Shown here: positions 22,514 through 32,276 of the stretch, piece after piece
Layout of the letters: every line of letters begins with the position of its first letter
Position numbering within the stretch: the stretch's first letter is position 1
Assembly (NCBI RefSeq): GCF_002243345.2
Contig: NZ_CP022655.2
Span: forward strand, 3,598,501 to 3,662,500
Direction of reading: 5' to 3'
Source: Paenibacillus sp. RUD330
Lineage (GTDB): Bacteria; Bacillota; Bacilli; Paenibacillales; Paenibacillaceae
DNA: 64,000 bases
The notes under the pieces: generated by a model
Databases searched by the model: none
What the model was told of the DNA's origin: nothing
Seen by the model: only the letters and a program-made list of their open reading frames with translations
Program-made: the position numbers and the translations under genes

Positions 22514-25008
22514 TGCCTAGAAAAATACTGATCGTCGGCGGAGTCGCAGGAGGCGCTTCGGCTGCCGCGCGGCTGCGCAGGCTCGACGAGGAAGCCCATA
22601 TCGTCATGTTCGAAAGGGATGCCTACATTTCATTCGCCAATTGCGGCCTGCCTTATTATATCGGGAATTCCATCAAGGACCGCTCCAAGCTGCTCGTCCA
22701 GACGCCGGAGGCGATGACGCGGCGCTTCGGGCTCGACATCCGCACCGGGAGCGAAGTGATCGGCCTCAATGCGGAAGCCAGGACCGTCACCGTAAGATCT
22801 GCCGCGGACGGGGTATATGAGGAAAGCTACGACGCCCTGATCCTGTCGCCCGGCGCGAAGCCGCTGAAGCCGGATATCCCAGGCATCGGCAATCCGAAGG
22901 TGCATACCCTGCGCAATATTCCCGACATGGACCGCATCAAGGAACAGGTCGGCCGGGACGGCGTACGCGCGGCCCTCGTTGTCGGAGGAGGATACATCGG
23001 CGTGGAAATGGCGGAGAATCTGCGAGAGCTCGGTCTCGATGTCACGCTCATCCAGTCCGGCAGCCAGATTCTCGCTCCGTTCGATCCGGAGATGGCCTCC
23101 GCGCTGGCCAGGGAAATGGAGCAGAGCGGCGTCACGCTGATCATGAACGATACGGTTCAAGCTTTTGCGGATGCCGGCGATCGGATTGAAGCGCGCCTTG
23201 CAGGCGGCCGGACGGTTGCCGGCGACATCGTCATTTGGGCCGCGGGCGTCGTTCCCGACACGAATTTCCTGAAGGACAGCGGTCTTGAGCTCGGCGAGCG
23301 GGGCCATATCCGCGTCAACGAACGCCTGGAAACGAATCTGCAGGATGTGTTCGCGGTCGGAGATGCGGTGGAGGTGGTGGATTACGTCAGCGGACGGGCT
23401 GCCGCCATCCCGCTGGCCGGACCTGCCAACAAGCAGGGAAGGATCGCCGCCGACAACGCGTGCGGACTACACAGCTGCTACAAGGGCACGCAAGGCACCT
23501 CGATCATCAAAGTGTTCGGCCTGACCGGAGCGGCTACCGGACTGAACGAGAAGATGCTGAAGCGGCTCGGCATTCCCTACCGGGTCACCGTTGTCCATCC
23601 GAGCTCCCATGCCGGCTATTATCCGGGCGCCTCGCCAATGACGCTCAAGCTCATCTTCAATGATGAAGGCCGCGTTCTGGGAGCCCAGGCCGTGGGAGCC
23701 GACGGCGTCGACAAGCGGATCGACTCCATTGCCGCTGTCATCCGGCTCCGCGGAAGCGTCACGGATCTGACGGAGCTGGAGCTCGCCTACGCGCCTCCTT
23801 TCTCCTCCGCCAAGGACCCCGTCAACATGGCCGGATATACGGCGGAGAACATTTTGACCGGCAGAACGAATGTGTTCACGGCGGATGAGCTCGGCTCCCG
23901 CAGCGCCGGAGGGACGATGCTGATCGATGTCCGCACGGTGCCGGAGCATGAAAACGGCCATATTCCGGGCTCGCTCCATATCCCGGTGGACGAGCTGCGC
24001 GAACGCCTTGGTGAGCTGGACCCCGCAAAGGAAATCTGGGTCTACTGCCAGGTCGGGCTCCGCGGCTATACCGCTTCGCGCATCCTGCTCCAGAAGGGCT
24101 TCTCCGTACGCAACCTGACAGGAGGGTATAAAAGCTACCAAATGGCACAGTATAAACCGAATCCGCCCCGGCAGCCGCTCGTCATGATTCCGCCGGCCGG
24201 AGCCCCATCGGCAGCCGCTGCCGAATCGGCTGCCGGACAAGCAACGCCGCCGAAGGAGGCTGTCGCCCAAGCCCACGCCGAGCTCGATGCATGCGGCCTC
24301 AGCTGCCCCGGCCCGCTGATCGAGGTCAAGCAGAAGATCGATGCGATGGAGGAAGGACAGGTGCTCCGCGTCACTGCGACCGACCCGGGCTTCTATGAGG
24401 ATATAAGAGCTTGGGCCGCCATGTCCCGAAACGAGCTGCTGCAGCTTGAGAAGAAACCTCGCGGCGTCATCGAGGCTTATGTGCGCAAGCCTGCCGCCGC
24501 CGAAGCCGCGGCGGCCTCTCCCCGTTCGGGCGATGCGCCCGAAGGCAGCTCCCTCATCGTCTTCAGCGGCGATCTGGACAAAGCGATCGCTTCGTTCATC
24601 ATTGCCAACGGCGCTGCAGCCAGCGGCAAGAAAGTGACGATGTTCTTCACGTTCTGGGGACTCAACGTCATCCGCCGTTCCGAAAAGGTGGCGGTGGAGA
24701 AGAGCTTCATCGGCAGGCTGTTCGGCATGATGATGCCGCGCGGCAGCCGCAAGCTGGGCATGTCCAGGATGAATATGGGCGGCATGGGCGCCAAGATGAT
24801 CCGCGGCGTCATGAAGGGCAGCAACATCTCCTCCCTCGAGGAGCTGATCCAGACCGCGATCGGGCAAGGCGTAGAGGTCGTCGCCTGCACGATGTCGATG
24901 GACGTCATGGGCATCAAGCGCGAGGAGCTGATCGACGGCGTCAAGCTCGGCGGGGTCGGCTATTACCTCGGCAAGGCCGATCAGTCCGGCATCAACCTGT
25001 TCATTTGA
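22513..25008 (+). CDS. CoA-disulfide reductase-rhodanese-TusA-DsrE fusion
   Basis: An 831-residue, four-domain protein. Residues 1-445 are a CoA-disulfide reductase-type flavoprotein: FAD motif ILIVGGVAGGASAAARLRR, active Cys44 in SFANCGLPYY, NAD motif ALVVGGGYIGVEMAENL. About 455-550 is a rhodanese domain with active Cys in WVYCQVGLRGYTA. About 590-665 is TusA with CGLSCPGPLIEVK. About 680-831 is DsrE-like (SLIVFSGDLDKAIASFIIAN). Two-domain CoADR-rhodanese proteins reduce persulfides and polysulfides, and the added TusA and DsrE units are sulfur carriers. It probably channels sulfane sulfur within one chain. ATG at 22513 overlaps the arsR stop. Confidence 0.93.
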   Translation: MPRKILIVGGVAGGASAAARLRRLDEEAHIVMFERDAYISFANCGLPYYIGNSIKDRSKLLVQTPEAMTRRFGLDIRTGSEVIGLNAEARTVTVRSAADGVYEESYDALILSPGAKPLKPDIPGIGNPKVHTLRNIPDMDRIKEQVGRDGVRAALVVGGGYIGVEMAENLRELGLDVTLIQSGSQILAPFDPEMASALAREMEQSGVTLIMNDTVQAFADAGDRIEARLAGGRTVAGDIVIWAAGVVPDTNFLKDSGLELGERGHIRVNERLETNLQDVFAVGDAVEVVDYVSGRAAAIPLAGPANKQGRIAADNACGLHSCYKGTQGTSIIKVFGLTGAATGLNEKMLKRLGIPYRVTVVHPSSHAGYYPGASPMTLKLIFNDEGRVLGAQAVGADGVDKRIDSIAAVIRLRGSVTDLTELELAYAPPFSSAKDPVNMAGYTAENILTGRTNVFTADELGSRSAGGTMLIDVRTVPEHENGHIPGSLHIPVDELRERLGELDPAKEIWVYCQVGLRGYTASRILLQKGFSVRNLTGGYKSYQMAQYKPNPPRQPLVMIPPAGAPSAAAAESAAGQATPPKEAVAQAHAELDACGLSCPGPLIEVKQKIDAMEEGQVLRVTATDPGFYEDIRAWAAMSRNELLQLEKKPRGVIEAYVRKPAAAEAAAASPRSGDAPEGSSLIVFSGDLDKAIASFIIANGAAASGKKVTMFFTFWGLNVIRRSEKVAVEKSFIGRLFGMMMPRGSRKLGMSRMNMGGMGAKMIRGVMKGSNISSLEELIQTAIGQGVEVVACTMSMDVMGIKREELIDGVKLGGVGYYLGKADQSGINLFI

Positions 25009-25012
25009 CTTC

Positions 25013-25049
25013 ATCCCCGTACCGGTTCGGACCGGACGGGGATTTTTTT
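25013..25049 (+). terminator. Intrinsic terminator of the persulfide operon
   Basis: ATCCCCGT/ACGGGGAT arms enclose an inner CCGGT/ACCGG pair and are followed by six T, four bases after the stop codon. Confidence 0.9.
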
Positions 25050-25061
25050 GCGGTCCGATTC

Positions 25062-25116
25062 AAAAAAGGCATTCCGGAATTGCGGGAGGAACGAAGCTCC
25101 CGCGATCCGAAATGCC
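25062..25116 (-). terminator. Intrinsic terminator of the collagen-like gene
   Basis: A long stem (GGCATT... at 25069 with AATGCC ending 25116, inner GCGGGAG/CTCCCGC) is followed on the minus strand by a T-run (25067-25062). Confidence 0.85.
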
Positions 25117-25130
25117 TTCATGCAGCCGTT

Positions 25131-25922
25131 CTAGATGATCGATACGCCCGCGCTGGCGAAGCCGGTGACGACTTGAACGAGATCGAGGCCGGTCGCGGTA
25201 ATCGTGTACGCGAGCAGCAGACGCGTGCCGGCCGCTACCGGAACCGCTATGCCTGTAACCGAGCCCGTGCTGACCGCGCCGACAGCGACAATGCCGGTGA
25301 GCGCAGGAGCGAGAGCGACAGCCGTGCCGGCCAGCGGCGTGAACACCGTGCTGCCTGCCGGCGAGCTGTACAGCTGCGCCGTCACCGTGACGGTCGTGCC
25401 GACGAGCGTCAGGGCCAGGACGTTGCTGAAGGAGGCATAAACCGCGTTGATCGTGCCGGCCCGCGGGACGACGAACGATTCATCCAGCGTCGTGCCGAGC
25501 GCTCCGCCCGTCAGATCGATCGTCGTGCCGACAAGCGCGACGCTCGGAACGCCCGTGCCGAAGGCTACGAGTCCGGCTGTGCCGGCCAGGCCGTCGATTA
25601 CGGAAGCCATGACGATAGGAATGCCCGAAGCGAATGGAATGATCGCTCCGCCGGCAGCCGCCCCGGTAGCGCCCGTTGCTCCCGTCGCGCCCGTTGCCCC
25701 TGTCGCTCCGATTGCGCCGGCGGCGCCTGCCGCACCTGCCGCGCCCGTCGCTCCCGTCGCTCCCGTTGCGCCGACAAGACCTGCCGCGCCCGCTGCTCCT
25801 GCAGGCCCTGCGGGGCCGATCGGACCGATCGGTCCCGGAATGCCTTGAGGTCCTTGCGGTCCTTGCGGTCCTTGCGGTCCTTGCGGTCCTGGAGGCCCTG
25901 GAGGCCCTGGAAGTCTACCCAT
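25131..25922 (-). CDS. Collagen-like exosporium protein, BclB type
   Basis: A 263-residue protein with a short N-terminus, about 80 residues of Gly-X-Y triplets (GPPGPQ then GATGAT and GAAGAA types), and a C-terminal BclB-type domain. The domain has [10 protein letters not shown], then [34 protein letters not shown] and a final [15 protein letters not shown]. BclB-like proteins form hair-like trimers on the exosporium of Bacillus and Paenibacillus spores. ATG at 25922 has GAGGAG eleven bases before it, whereas the upstream GTG at 25934 would abut that site. It lacks a recognisable exosporium leader peptide. The 12-base repeat TTGCGGTCC at 25855-25885 is the Gly-Pro-Gln coding. Confidence 0.92.
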   Translation of the reverse strand: MGRLPGPPGPPGPQGPQGPQGPQGPQGIPGPIGPIGPAGPAGAAGAAGLVGATGATGATGAAGAAGAAGAIGATGATGATGATGATGAAAGGAIIPFASGIPIVMASVIDGLAGTAGLVAFGTGVPSVALVGTTIDLTGGALGTTLDESFVVPRAGTINAVYASFSNVLALTLVGTTVTVTAQLYSSPAGSTVFTPLAGTAVALAPALTGIVAVGAVSTGSVTGIAVPVAAGTRLLLAYTITATGLDLVQVVTGFASAGVSII

Positions 25923-26143
25923 GAAAGTACCCACTCCTCTAAGCTATATAAATACGGTTGATTCAGACGAAGGAAGGATTTCCCATCCCGCAATCATCTT
26001 ATTCCGCTGCGGTCTAGGGAGTTACGCCAGACAGGCGCACATTTTTTGGGGCGGTGCATCGCTGTCCAATCAGAAGCGGCAGACAAGGCATATTCTAACA
26101 GGGACAGCCATGACAACCCGAAGGAGGCTGCTGAAGAAAGCCC

Positions 26144-27208
26144 ATGAGCAAGAAAGAGCTGCTCGGCATCCTCGTGCCGAATGCAAAAACGGGCAGAGCG
26201 CTCCTCGCCCTCTACCGGCGCCACAATCCGACCGGACTGAAGCTGATCTGCTTCACCCTCTCCGATATCGACTGGAAGCGCAAGCGGGTGACCGCCCTCC
26301 ATCGCCTGAAGCGAAGATGGGGTCTGTCGAAGTTCCCCCTCCCCCGCGTCATCTACAACCGCTGTTACGAGCCGGACCCCCTGCTGATCAAAAGGCTTGA
26401 GGCCGAAATCGGCACCGGATTCCTCTTCAACGGCATCAACCACCTCGACAAGATGGACGTCCACCGCATCCTGAGCCCCGTGCTCGCTCCCCACCTCCCG
26501 GCCGGCGAGCCTCATGACGAAGCCTCGGTCGACAGACTCCTCGATCTTCACCGCATCCTCTACTTCAAGCCCATCCACGGAAGCAAGGGCATCGGCGTCT
26601 TCCGCGCCGAGCTGAAGGCTTCGGGCGAGATTCACCTCGGCAACCACTATCTCCTTCCCAGCCACATCTTCGAAGACCATTCCCGGTTCCATCATCAGCT
26701 CCGAGAGCTCCTCGGCTCCGCCCCTCATATGGTTCAATCCGGAATTCCCGCCCTCACCTTGTTCGGCCAGTATTTCGACATTCGCGTGCTTGTTCAGAAA
26801 AACGGCAACGGCGAATGGACTGCGACCAGCGCCGTCAGCCGAATCGCCGCCAAAGGCTGCTTCAATACCAGCATCGCCGAACGCATCATCCTGACAGCCG
26901 ACGTGCTGAAGATCGTGTTTCTGCCGGAACGCGCCAAGCCGCTCCTGGAAGAAATCAAAGCAATCGGCATCGCCGCCGCGGAACGGCTGGACGAGGCCCA
27001 GGAGAGAAGCCTCGGCGAATTGAGCGTCGATCTGGCGCTGGACCGCGCCGGACATCCCTGGATCATCGAAGTGAACGGAATGCCGCAAAAGAGCCTTTAT
27101 TCCTCCTTCAAGCAGTCCAAGCGAGCCGCGTACGAATACCCGCTTCTGTATGCCTCCCATCTTTTGACCCGTTCATCCTCTCCGGTATCCGAATCCGCCT
27201 TGACCTGA
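26144..27208 (+). CDS. YheC/YheD-type spore coat ATP-grasp protein
   Basis: A 354-residue protein of the YheC/YheD family. It begins LGILVPNAKTG and shows FPLPRVIYNRCYEPDPLL, LYFKPIHGSKGIGVFR (ATP-grasp nucleotide loop) and the C-terminal VDLALDRAGHPWIIEVNGMP with the metal-binding E-x-N. Members are found in the coat of B. subtilis endospores, and their substrate is unknown. It is monocistronic and divergent from the exosporium gene, so spore-surface genes are clustered here. Confidence 0.9.
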   Translation: MSKKELLGILVPNAKTGRALLALYRRHNPTGLKLICFTLSDIDWKRKRVTALHRLKRRWGLSKFPLPRVIYNRCYEPDPLLIKRLEAEIGTGFLFNGINHLDKMDVHRILSPVLAPHLPAGEPHDEASVDRLLDLHRILYFKPIHGSKGIGVFRAELKASGEIHLGNHYLLPSHIFEDHSRFHHQLRELLGSAPHMVQSGIPALTLFGQYFDIRVLVQKNGNGEWTATSAVSRIAAKGCFNTSIAERIILTADVLKIVFLPERAKPLLEEIKAIGIAAAERLDEAQERSLGELSVDLALDRAGHPWIIEVNGMPQKSLYSSFKQSKRAAYEYPLLYASHLLTRSSSPVSESALT

Positions 27209-27291
27209 CCCTCGCATGGAATCACCGAAGCCATTCCGCTCCCCATCGCTCCCAATTGCAGCACGTTCCGATCGCCTTGTCTTGAAACGGC

Positions 27292-27333
27292 AAAAAGCCG
27301 GCAGGCGCACCGATCATCGGCGCCGGCCGGCTT
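27292..27333 (-). terminator. Terminator of the GH43 gene
   Basis: AAGCCGGC (27295-27302) pairs with GCCGGCTT (27326-27333), with an inner GGCGC/GCGCC. On the minus strand a T-run follows (27296-27292). Confidence 0.8.
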
Positions 27334-27364
27334 GAGCTGTGAAGCGGGAAAGAACCGTTTGCGA

Positions 27365-28675
27365 CTAGAGCAGCTGAACGGAGACGGACAGGATGGACAA
27401 GCTCCCCTTGCCGCCGTCCAGCCTGATTTCATTGCGGCTGCCCGGCTCCAGCGGCACCGTAATGCCGGTACGGCCGGCAAAGCTGCCGCCGGCGCCCGTG
27501 GGCAGCGCATTCAGCAGCGAATAGTCGCTGCCGTTGACGGTCAGATTCACCTTGGCCAGGCGCTCGTCCGTCGCATAGCGGAGCTCGACGTAGGCTCTGC
27601 CGCCGGCGCCTCCGTCCACGCCGCCGAAGACGGCGAACGCCTCCGGAAGATGCATGCCGACGAGCGCCTGTTCCCCGCTGCCGATCGGCTCCAGACCGGC
27701 TCCGCCGCCGGGAGCGCAGCCGCCGGCCGGGTAGACGGAGGCCGTGCCGGTCCGGCCTGCCCCTCCGCCTGCGGCACGCACGCCTTCCTTCGTCTGGACG
27801 ACGGTCCGGATGGAGCCGTCCTCCTCGAAGCGGAGCTCGTCGATGCACATGCTCCGAAGATTTCCTTCTCCGGAGATGGCCTGATTATGGTAGAACAAAT
27901 ACCATTGTCCCTTGAACTCCGCGACCGAGCCGTGGGTAGTGGAGCATCCGGTCGGCTCCAGGAAGATTCCCCCGTAGGTCCATGGTCCGAGCGGATGGCG
28001 GCTCGTCGCATAATGCATCCGGTTGTTGTCATGCAGGTTGTCGGCATAGGTGAGGTAGTAGATTCCTTCCCGCTTGAACACCCACGCGGCTTCATGGAAA
28101 TCCTCGAGCCCTTCCATATCCGCCATGGCGCCCTGGATGGACATCATGTCCTCTCCCATCTCGCCGCCCTGGCACTTGCCGCCGCCGCCATAATACATAT
28201 AGGAACGGCCGTCGCCGTCGGTGAACACGCACGGATCGATCATGGCGAAGCCGCCGAGTCCCTCGATATATCCCCGGTCGACGAATCCCCGCGCCGGCTC
28301 GCTGCTCGTCGCCACTCCGATCCTCCACGTATCGTTCCACTGGGAACCGCTTGGATGGGGATAATAGAAGTAATAGATTCCATCCTTGCATGCGGCGTCC
28401 GGCGCCCACATGAATCCGCCCTCCGGCCGTCCCCAGGAGACGTCCTCGGAGCGCAGGATCTCGCCCTCGTCGATCCAGTTGACCATATCGTCCGATGAGA
28501 AGACATGGTAGCGGTCCATGAGATCGCAGCCTCGGGCCGGGTCCATGTCATGGGAGGCATACACGTAGATTCTTCCGTCTCCCCACGCATGGGCCGACGG
28601 ATCCGCCGTGTAGATGGATGTGATGACGGGATTTCCCGCCGTTTTTTTCGCAGATGCTTCTATGGGATGGCTCAT
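27365..28675 (-). CDS. GH43 family glycosidase with C-terminal CBM6-like domain
   Basis: A 436-residue cytoplasmic enzyme without signal peptide. The five-blade beta-propeller residues of GH43 are visible: base Asp in YTADPSAHAWGDGRIYVY, pKa Asp in FAMIDPCVFTDGDG, and acid Glu in DFHEAAWVFKREGIYYLTY. After about residue 310 comes a beta-sandwich of CBM6/35 type ending at the C-terminus. Likely activity is beta-xylosidase or alpha-L-arabinofuranosidase, and which one cannot be decided. It lies 149 bases downstream of the sensor-kinase gene and may belong to that operon. Confidence 0.92.
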   Translation of the reverse strand: MSHPIEASAKKTAGNPVITSIYTADPSAHAWGDGRIYVYASHDMDPARGCDLMDRYHVFSSDDMVNWIDEGEILRSEDVSWGRPEGGFMWAPDAACKDGIYYFYYPHPSGSQWNDTWRIGVATSSEPARGFVDRGYIEGLGGFAMIDPCVFTDGDGRSYMYYGGGGKCQGGEMGEDMMSIQGAMADMEGLEDFHEAAWVFKREGIYYLTYADNLHDNNRMHYATSRHPLGPWTYGGIFLEPTGCSTTHGSVAEFKGQWYLFYHNQAISGEGNLRSMCIDELRFEEDGSIRTVVQTKEGVRAAGGGAGRTGTASVYPAGGCAPGGGAGLEPIGSGEQALVGMHLPEAFAVFGGVDGGAGGRAYVELRYATDERLAKVNLTVNGSDYSLLNALPTGAGGSFAGRTGITVPLEPGSRNEIRLDGGKGSLSILSVSVQLL

Positions 28676-28824
28676 GCCGAATCCTCCTCGAATAGCTGTT
28701 GTCCTATCATGCCGCGGCGCATGCCATTATCTTACCGCGGTGCCGGACATGCTCGAAATGAGGCATCCTTAAACTTTGCAGGGGTTCCTTGGCCGCTGCC
28801 GGGCTTTCAGGCCAAAAGCGGCGC

Positions 28825-30642
28825 TTACCCCCGCCTCTCCGATCCATCGCCATCCTCATCCCCCGGTTCCCCGGCAGGCAGAATAGGGTGGCGGATCGTA
28901 ATCTTCGTCCCTTTGCCTTCACCGGTATCGATCTGGAGCTTGTAGTCGTTCCCGAAATACAGCTTCAGCCGTTCGTTGACGTTGCGCAGCCCGACGCCCG
29001 GCCGCTTGCCTTCCCCGCCGCCCGCTCCATCCTCGCCATCGTCCAGCTGCCGCAGGACGGAGTCGGGAATGCCCTTGCCGTTGTCGGAGATCGCGATGAC
29101 CATATCTCCCTCCTCGACATGCCCGGAGAGCAGCACCTTTCCCTTCTCGAAGTTGCCGCGGATGCTGTGCTGGATGGCATTCTCGACCAGCGGCTGCAGC
29201 AGCAGCCTCATGAACGGCAGGGCGAGCATCTCCTCGTCGAAGAAATAGACGACCCGCAGCGGCTGGCCGATCCGCGCCTGCTCGATCTGCACGAACGCCT
29301 TCACCTGCTCGATTTCGCGGCCGACCGTCGTGATGTCCTTGCCCTGGTTGAGGCTCAGCCTCAGCAGATTGCCGAGCGCCGACACCATCTCCCCGATGTC
29401 GCTGCGCCCGTGGTTCTCCGCCTTCCACCGGATGGACTCCAGCGTATTGTAGAGAAAATGCGGGTTGATCTGATGGCTGAGCACCTGGAACTCCAGCTCC
29501 TTCTTGTTGCGCTCGGCCCGGGTCGACTGCTCGATCAGCCCTTCGATTTTGCGCAGGATGCTGCTGAAGCCCCGGTACAGCCAGCCGATCTCGTCCTGGC
29601 GCTTCTGATGCGGTATGGCGAGCTTGAAGTCGCCCTCCTCCAGCCTCCGCATGAGCCGCACGAGCTGGAAGACCGGCTGGGTGAAGGTCAGGGTGATGTA
29701 GGCGACGACGCCGACGGAGCAGATCAGGTATGCGATGAGGAAAAAGACCAGCAGCCTGTTCAAGTCCTCCACCGGCTTGGTCAGGGCGCTCATCGGCGTC
29801 AGGCTGACGATCGTCCACGGCAGGCTCTCCATATTGACGAACGTAGCCAGATGCTCCTTGCCGTGCAGCGACAGCCTGAGCTCGCCTTCCGTATGGATGC
29901 TGCGCTGCTCCGCGAGCTTCGCCGAACCGAACGTCTGCCCGGTCGTCTCGTTGCGGGAGGAGTCGAAGAGCACCTCGCCGCCCTGGCCGATGACGAGGAA
30001 CTTCTGCCCTTCCAGCTGCTTGGTCGGCGAGAAGAAGCGGCTCAGATGGCTGTCGGCCAGATCCGTGACGACCAGCCCGCGCGGCACGCGGTCATGCAGC
30101 CCGGTGAACGTCTTCACGTAGACGAGCAGCGGGCTGCCGCCCGGCCCCTCATGCAGGGACAGATGCCAGGTCGGCACCGAGCTTTCCCTCGCCCCAGCGA
30201 ACCAGGCCTTCCCGCCGATGCCCGGCGATTCTCCCAGCGTCCTCATATAGGTCGGATACGCCTGCAGCGGCAGCGGGTAGACGCGGAGCTGAAGGGCGTC
30301 GATCTGCTTTTTCTTCTGATAGACGAGATTCAGCATGTTGACCGCGAAGGCTTCCTCATCCTGCGCGCTGGCCGGCGGCCGCTCCAGCAGCGTCTGCAGC
30401 GTCTTGTCCCCGATCAGGTCGTTGATCTGGTCGTTCAGCTGGCTCAGGTAAGCCTCCACATTTTTCTGGGCCTGCTCCAGATATCCCATCGAGAACGTCT
30501 CGTTCGCCTTCTGGATGCCTTCGACCGACTTGGTATATGCGTAGGAAGCGAAGAGGATGAACGGCACGATCGTGATGGCGAAGAAGATCAGGATCATCCT
30601 GTTGCGGAACGAGGAGGCGAGCTTCAGCGAAGCCTTAATCAT
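28825..30642 (-). CDS. YesM-type sensor histidine kinase
   Basis: A 605-residue kinase: TM1 near residues 17-36, an extracellular sensor domain to about 295, TM2 (LLVFFLIAYLICSVGVVAYI), HAMP (FTQPVFQLVRLMRRLEEGDF), a His_kinase domain with phosphorylated His in FQVLSHQINPHFLYNTLES, and an ATPase domain (LLLQPLVENAIQHSI, ISDNGKGIP). YesM-type kinases sense extracellular sugars, often with a solute-binding protein. It overlaps the response-regulator gene by eight bases. The C-terminal tail is highly charged. Confidence 0.95.
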   Translation of the reverse strand: MIKASLKLASSFRNRMILIFFAITIVPFILFASYAYTKSVEGIQKANETFSMGYLEQAQKNVEAYLSQLNDQINDLIGDKTLQTLLERPPASAQDEEAFAVNMLNLVYQKKKQIDALQLRVYPLPLQAYPTYMRTLGESPGIGGKAWFAGARESSVPTWHLSLHEGPGGSPLLVYVKTFTGLHDRVPRGLVVTDLADSHLSRFFSPTKQLEGQKFLVIGQGGEVLFDSSRNETTGQTFGSAKLAEQRSIHTEGELRLSLHGKEHLATFVNMESLPWTIVSLTPMSALTKPVEDLNRLLVFFLIAYLICSVGVVAYITLTFTQPVFQLVRLMRRLEEGDFKLAIPHQKRQDEIGWLYRGFSSILRKIEGLIEQSTRAERNKKELEFQVLSHQINPHFLYNTLESIRWKAENHGRSDIGEMVSALGNLLRLSLNQGKDITTVGREIEQVKAFVQIEQARIGQPLRVVYFFDEEMLALPFMRLLLQPLVENAIQHSIRGNFEKGKVLLSGHVEEGDMVIAISDNGKGIPDSVLRQLDDGEDGAGGGEGKRPGVGLRNVNERLKLYFGNDYKLQIDTGEGKGTKITIRHPILPAGEPGDEDGDGSERRG

Positions 30643-32272
30643 CCAGAATTCCCCGCTGTCTCCGGTATTCCTTCGGCGTGATGCCCGTCTGCTTCTTGAA
30701 CAGCTTGGTGAAATGCACCGGGTCCTTGTAGCCGACCTGATAGGAGATCTGGTAGATTTTGAACTTCACGTCTCCGAGCATTTCCTTGGCCCTCGCCATC
30801 CGGATTTCCGTGAGCGCCTCCAGGAACGTCTTGCCCTTCTCCTTCTTGAACAGCTTGCTCAGCCAGACGGGCGTGACATGGACTTCCTCCGCCACCGCCT
30901 GCAGCGACAGATTGTCCCCGAACCTCGCGGCGATGATCTTCTCCGCTTCGTGGACGATCTGGCTCGTCGGCTCCGTCATCCGCCGGAAGCCGGCCGCCAT
31001 CGAGAGCAGGACGGCCTCCGCATGCTCCTGCAGCGACAAGAGATTGTCGTACAGCTCCAGCTGCTCCCACAGCGCGATGGGATCCTTCTCCCAGGTGCGG
31101 TCCGCCCAGCCCGCCGCTGAGGCCGCCCGGTAGATGCCCATCAGCCACTTGAACAGCTGCTGCTGGATATCCTTGAGGCTCGCCAGCTCCCAGCTCTTCA
31201 CCATATCGACGAAGCTGGCCATCGCTGCCGTGATGTCCTGATCGGAGCCGTAGCGGACGAGATCGAGCACGTCCGCGGGCTCGCGGATCGACAGCGGGCC
31301 TTCGTGCCGGCTCTCCTCGTCCATCGTCTCCGTGAACAGCCGGTTGCCGCCGTAGAGCGCCTTCTGCTCCAGCCACTCGCCGCATTCGACGTACTGGACG
31401 TGCAGATGGCTCCAGTCCTTCGGCACGCTGGTCAGGGCGATGCTCGCCTTCACCTTGACGAACTGGTTGATCCGCTGCAGGCAGACGCCCGCTACGGCGA
31501 GGCTCTGCTCCGGATTCCGCCCGTCCCGGCTGCCGAGCACGGCGATCCAGCGGTCGCCGGAATCGGTGAACAGCGTGAATTCGCCCGGGTATTCCTCCTG
31601 CAGAGTCTGGCTCACCACGTTGCCGATGCCGAACAGGATCAGCTCCTTCTCGGACGGAAAGCTTTTCTGGGAAGCGACGGCCTTGAGATCGTCGGCCTCC
31701 GCCATCATGAGCATGAGCGGCGTCTTCTCGAGCCATCCCAGCTGAAGCGCCTTGAGCCGGTGCAGCACCCTCGTCTCCCGGTAGGGATCGTAGTCGCTCT
31801 CCACGATTTCCCGCAGCAGCTCCTCCCGCAGCTTCGGCATCGCCAGCCGCATCTGGTCGTTCATCAGCTCCCGGCTCTGCTTGTCCATCCGCTTGCCGAC
31901 GATGAGGTCGACCGCCCTGCGCACGATCCGCTCCAGCTCCTCCTTGTTGATCGGCTTCAGGATATAGTCCATCGCCCGCAGCTGCATGCCCTGCTTGACG
32001 AGCTCGAAATCGTCGTAGCCGCTGATCAGCACGGCCTGCCAGTCGTAGTCCGGCACTTCCCGGAGCGCGTCCAGCAGCTCCAATCCCGACATCCGGTTCA
32101 TCTTGATGTCCGTAATGATGAGATCCGGCCTCGCTTCGGCGGCGATCGTCAGCGCCTCGTCCCCGTCGTCCGCCACCAGCACCGTGCCGATGCCGAATTC
32201 CGACCAGGGAATCCGCCGGCGAAGGCCTTCGCGAATCTCGTATTCGTCATCCACGATCAATGCGCTGAGCAT
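30635..32272 (-). CDS. YesN-type response regulator with AraC DNA-binding domain
   Basis: A 545-residue protein: receiver domain 1-120 (phosphoacceptor Asp in LIITDIKMNRMSG, Lys in YILKPINKEE), a long helical middle region, and an AraC/XylS domain at the C-terminus (LQAVAEEVHVTPVWLSKLFK and the second motif YQVGYKDPVHFTKLFKKQTG). It should activate sugar-uptake genes when phosphorylated by the YesM-type kinase. ATG at 32272 has AGGAGG upstream and starts the receiver. The longer frame to 32497 is overlap with the previous gene. It lies four bases after the solute-binding-protein gene. Confidence 0.95.
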   Translation of the reverse strand: MLSALIVDDEYEIREGLRRRIPWSEFGIGTVLVADDGDEALTIAAEARPDLIITDIKMNRMSGLELLDALREVPDYDWQAVLISGYDDFELVKQGMQLRAMDYILKPINKEELERIVRRAVDLIVGKRMDKQSRELMNDQMRLAMPKLREELLREIVESDYDPYRETRVLHRLKALQLGWLEKTPLMLMMAEADDLKAVASQKSFPSEKELILFGIGNVVSQTLQEEYPGEFTLFTDSGDRWIAVLGSRDGRNPEQSLAVAGVCLQRINQFVKVKASIALTSVPKDWSHLHVQYVECGEWLEQKALYGGNRLFTETMDEESRHEGPLSIREPADVLDLVRYGSDQDITAAMASFVDMVKSWELASLKDIQQQLFKWLMGIYRAASAAGWADRTWEKDPIALWEQLELYDNLLSLQEHAEAVLLSMAAGFRRMTEPTSQIVHEAEKIIAARFGDNLSLQAVAEEVHVTPVWLSKLFKKEKGKTFLEALTEIRMARAKEMLGDVKFKIYQISYQVGYKDPVHFTKLFKKQTGITPKEYRRQRGILDD

Positions 32273-32276
32273 CCTA

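Noticed and set aside
25670-25925. CRISPR-like or tandem-repeat array
   Set aside because: The repeats are Gly-X-Y codons of the collagen-like protein, in frame and without spacers.
28789-30681. 630-codon plus-strand frame opposite the sensor kinase
   Set aside because: Antisense to a kinase with all its motifs. No family resemblance.
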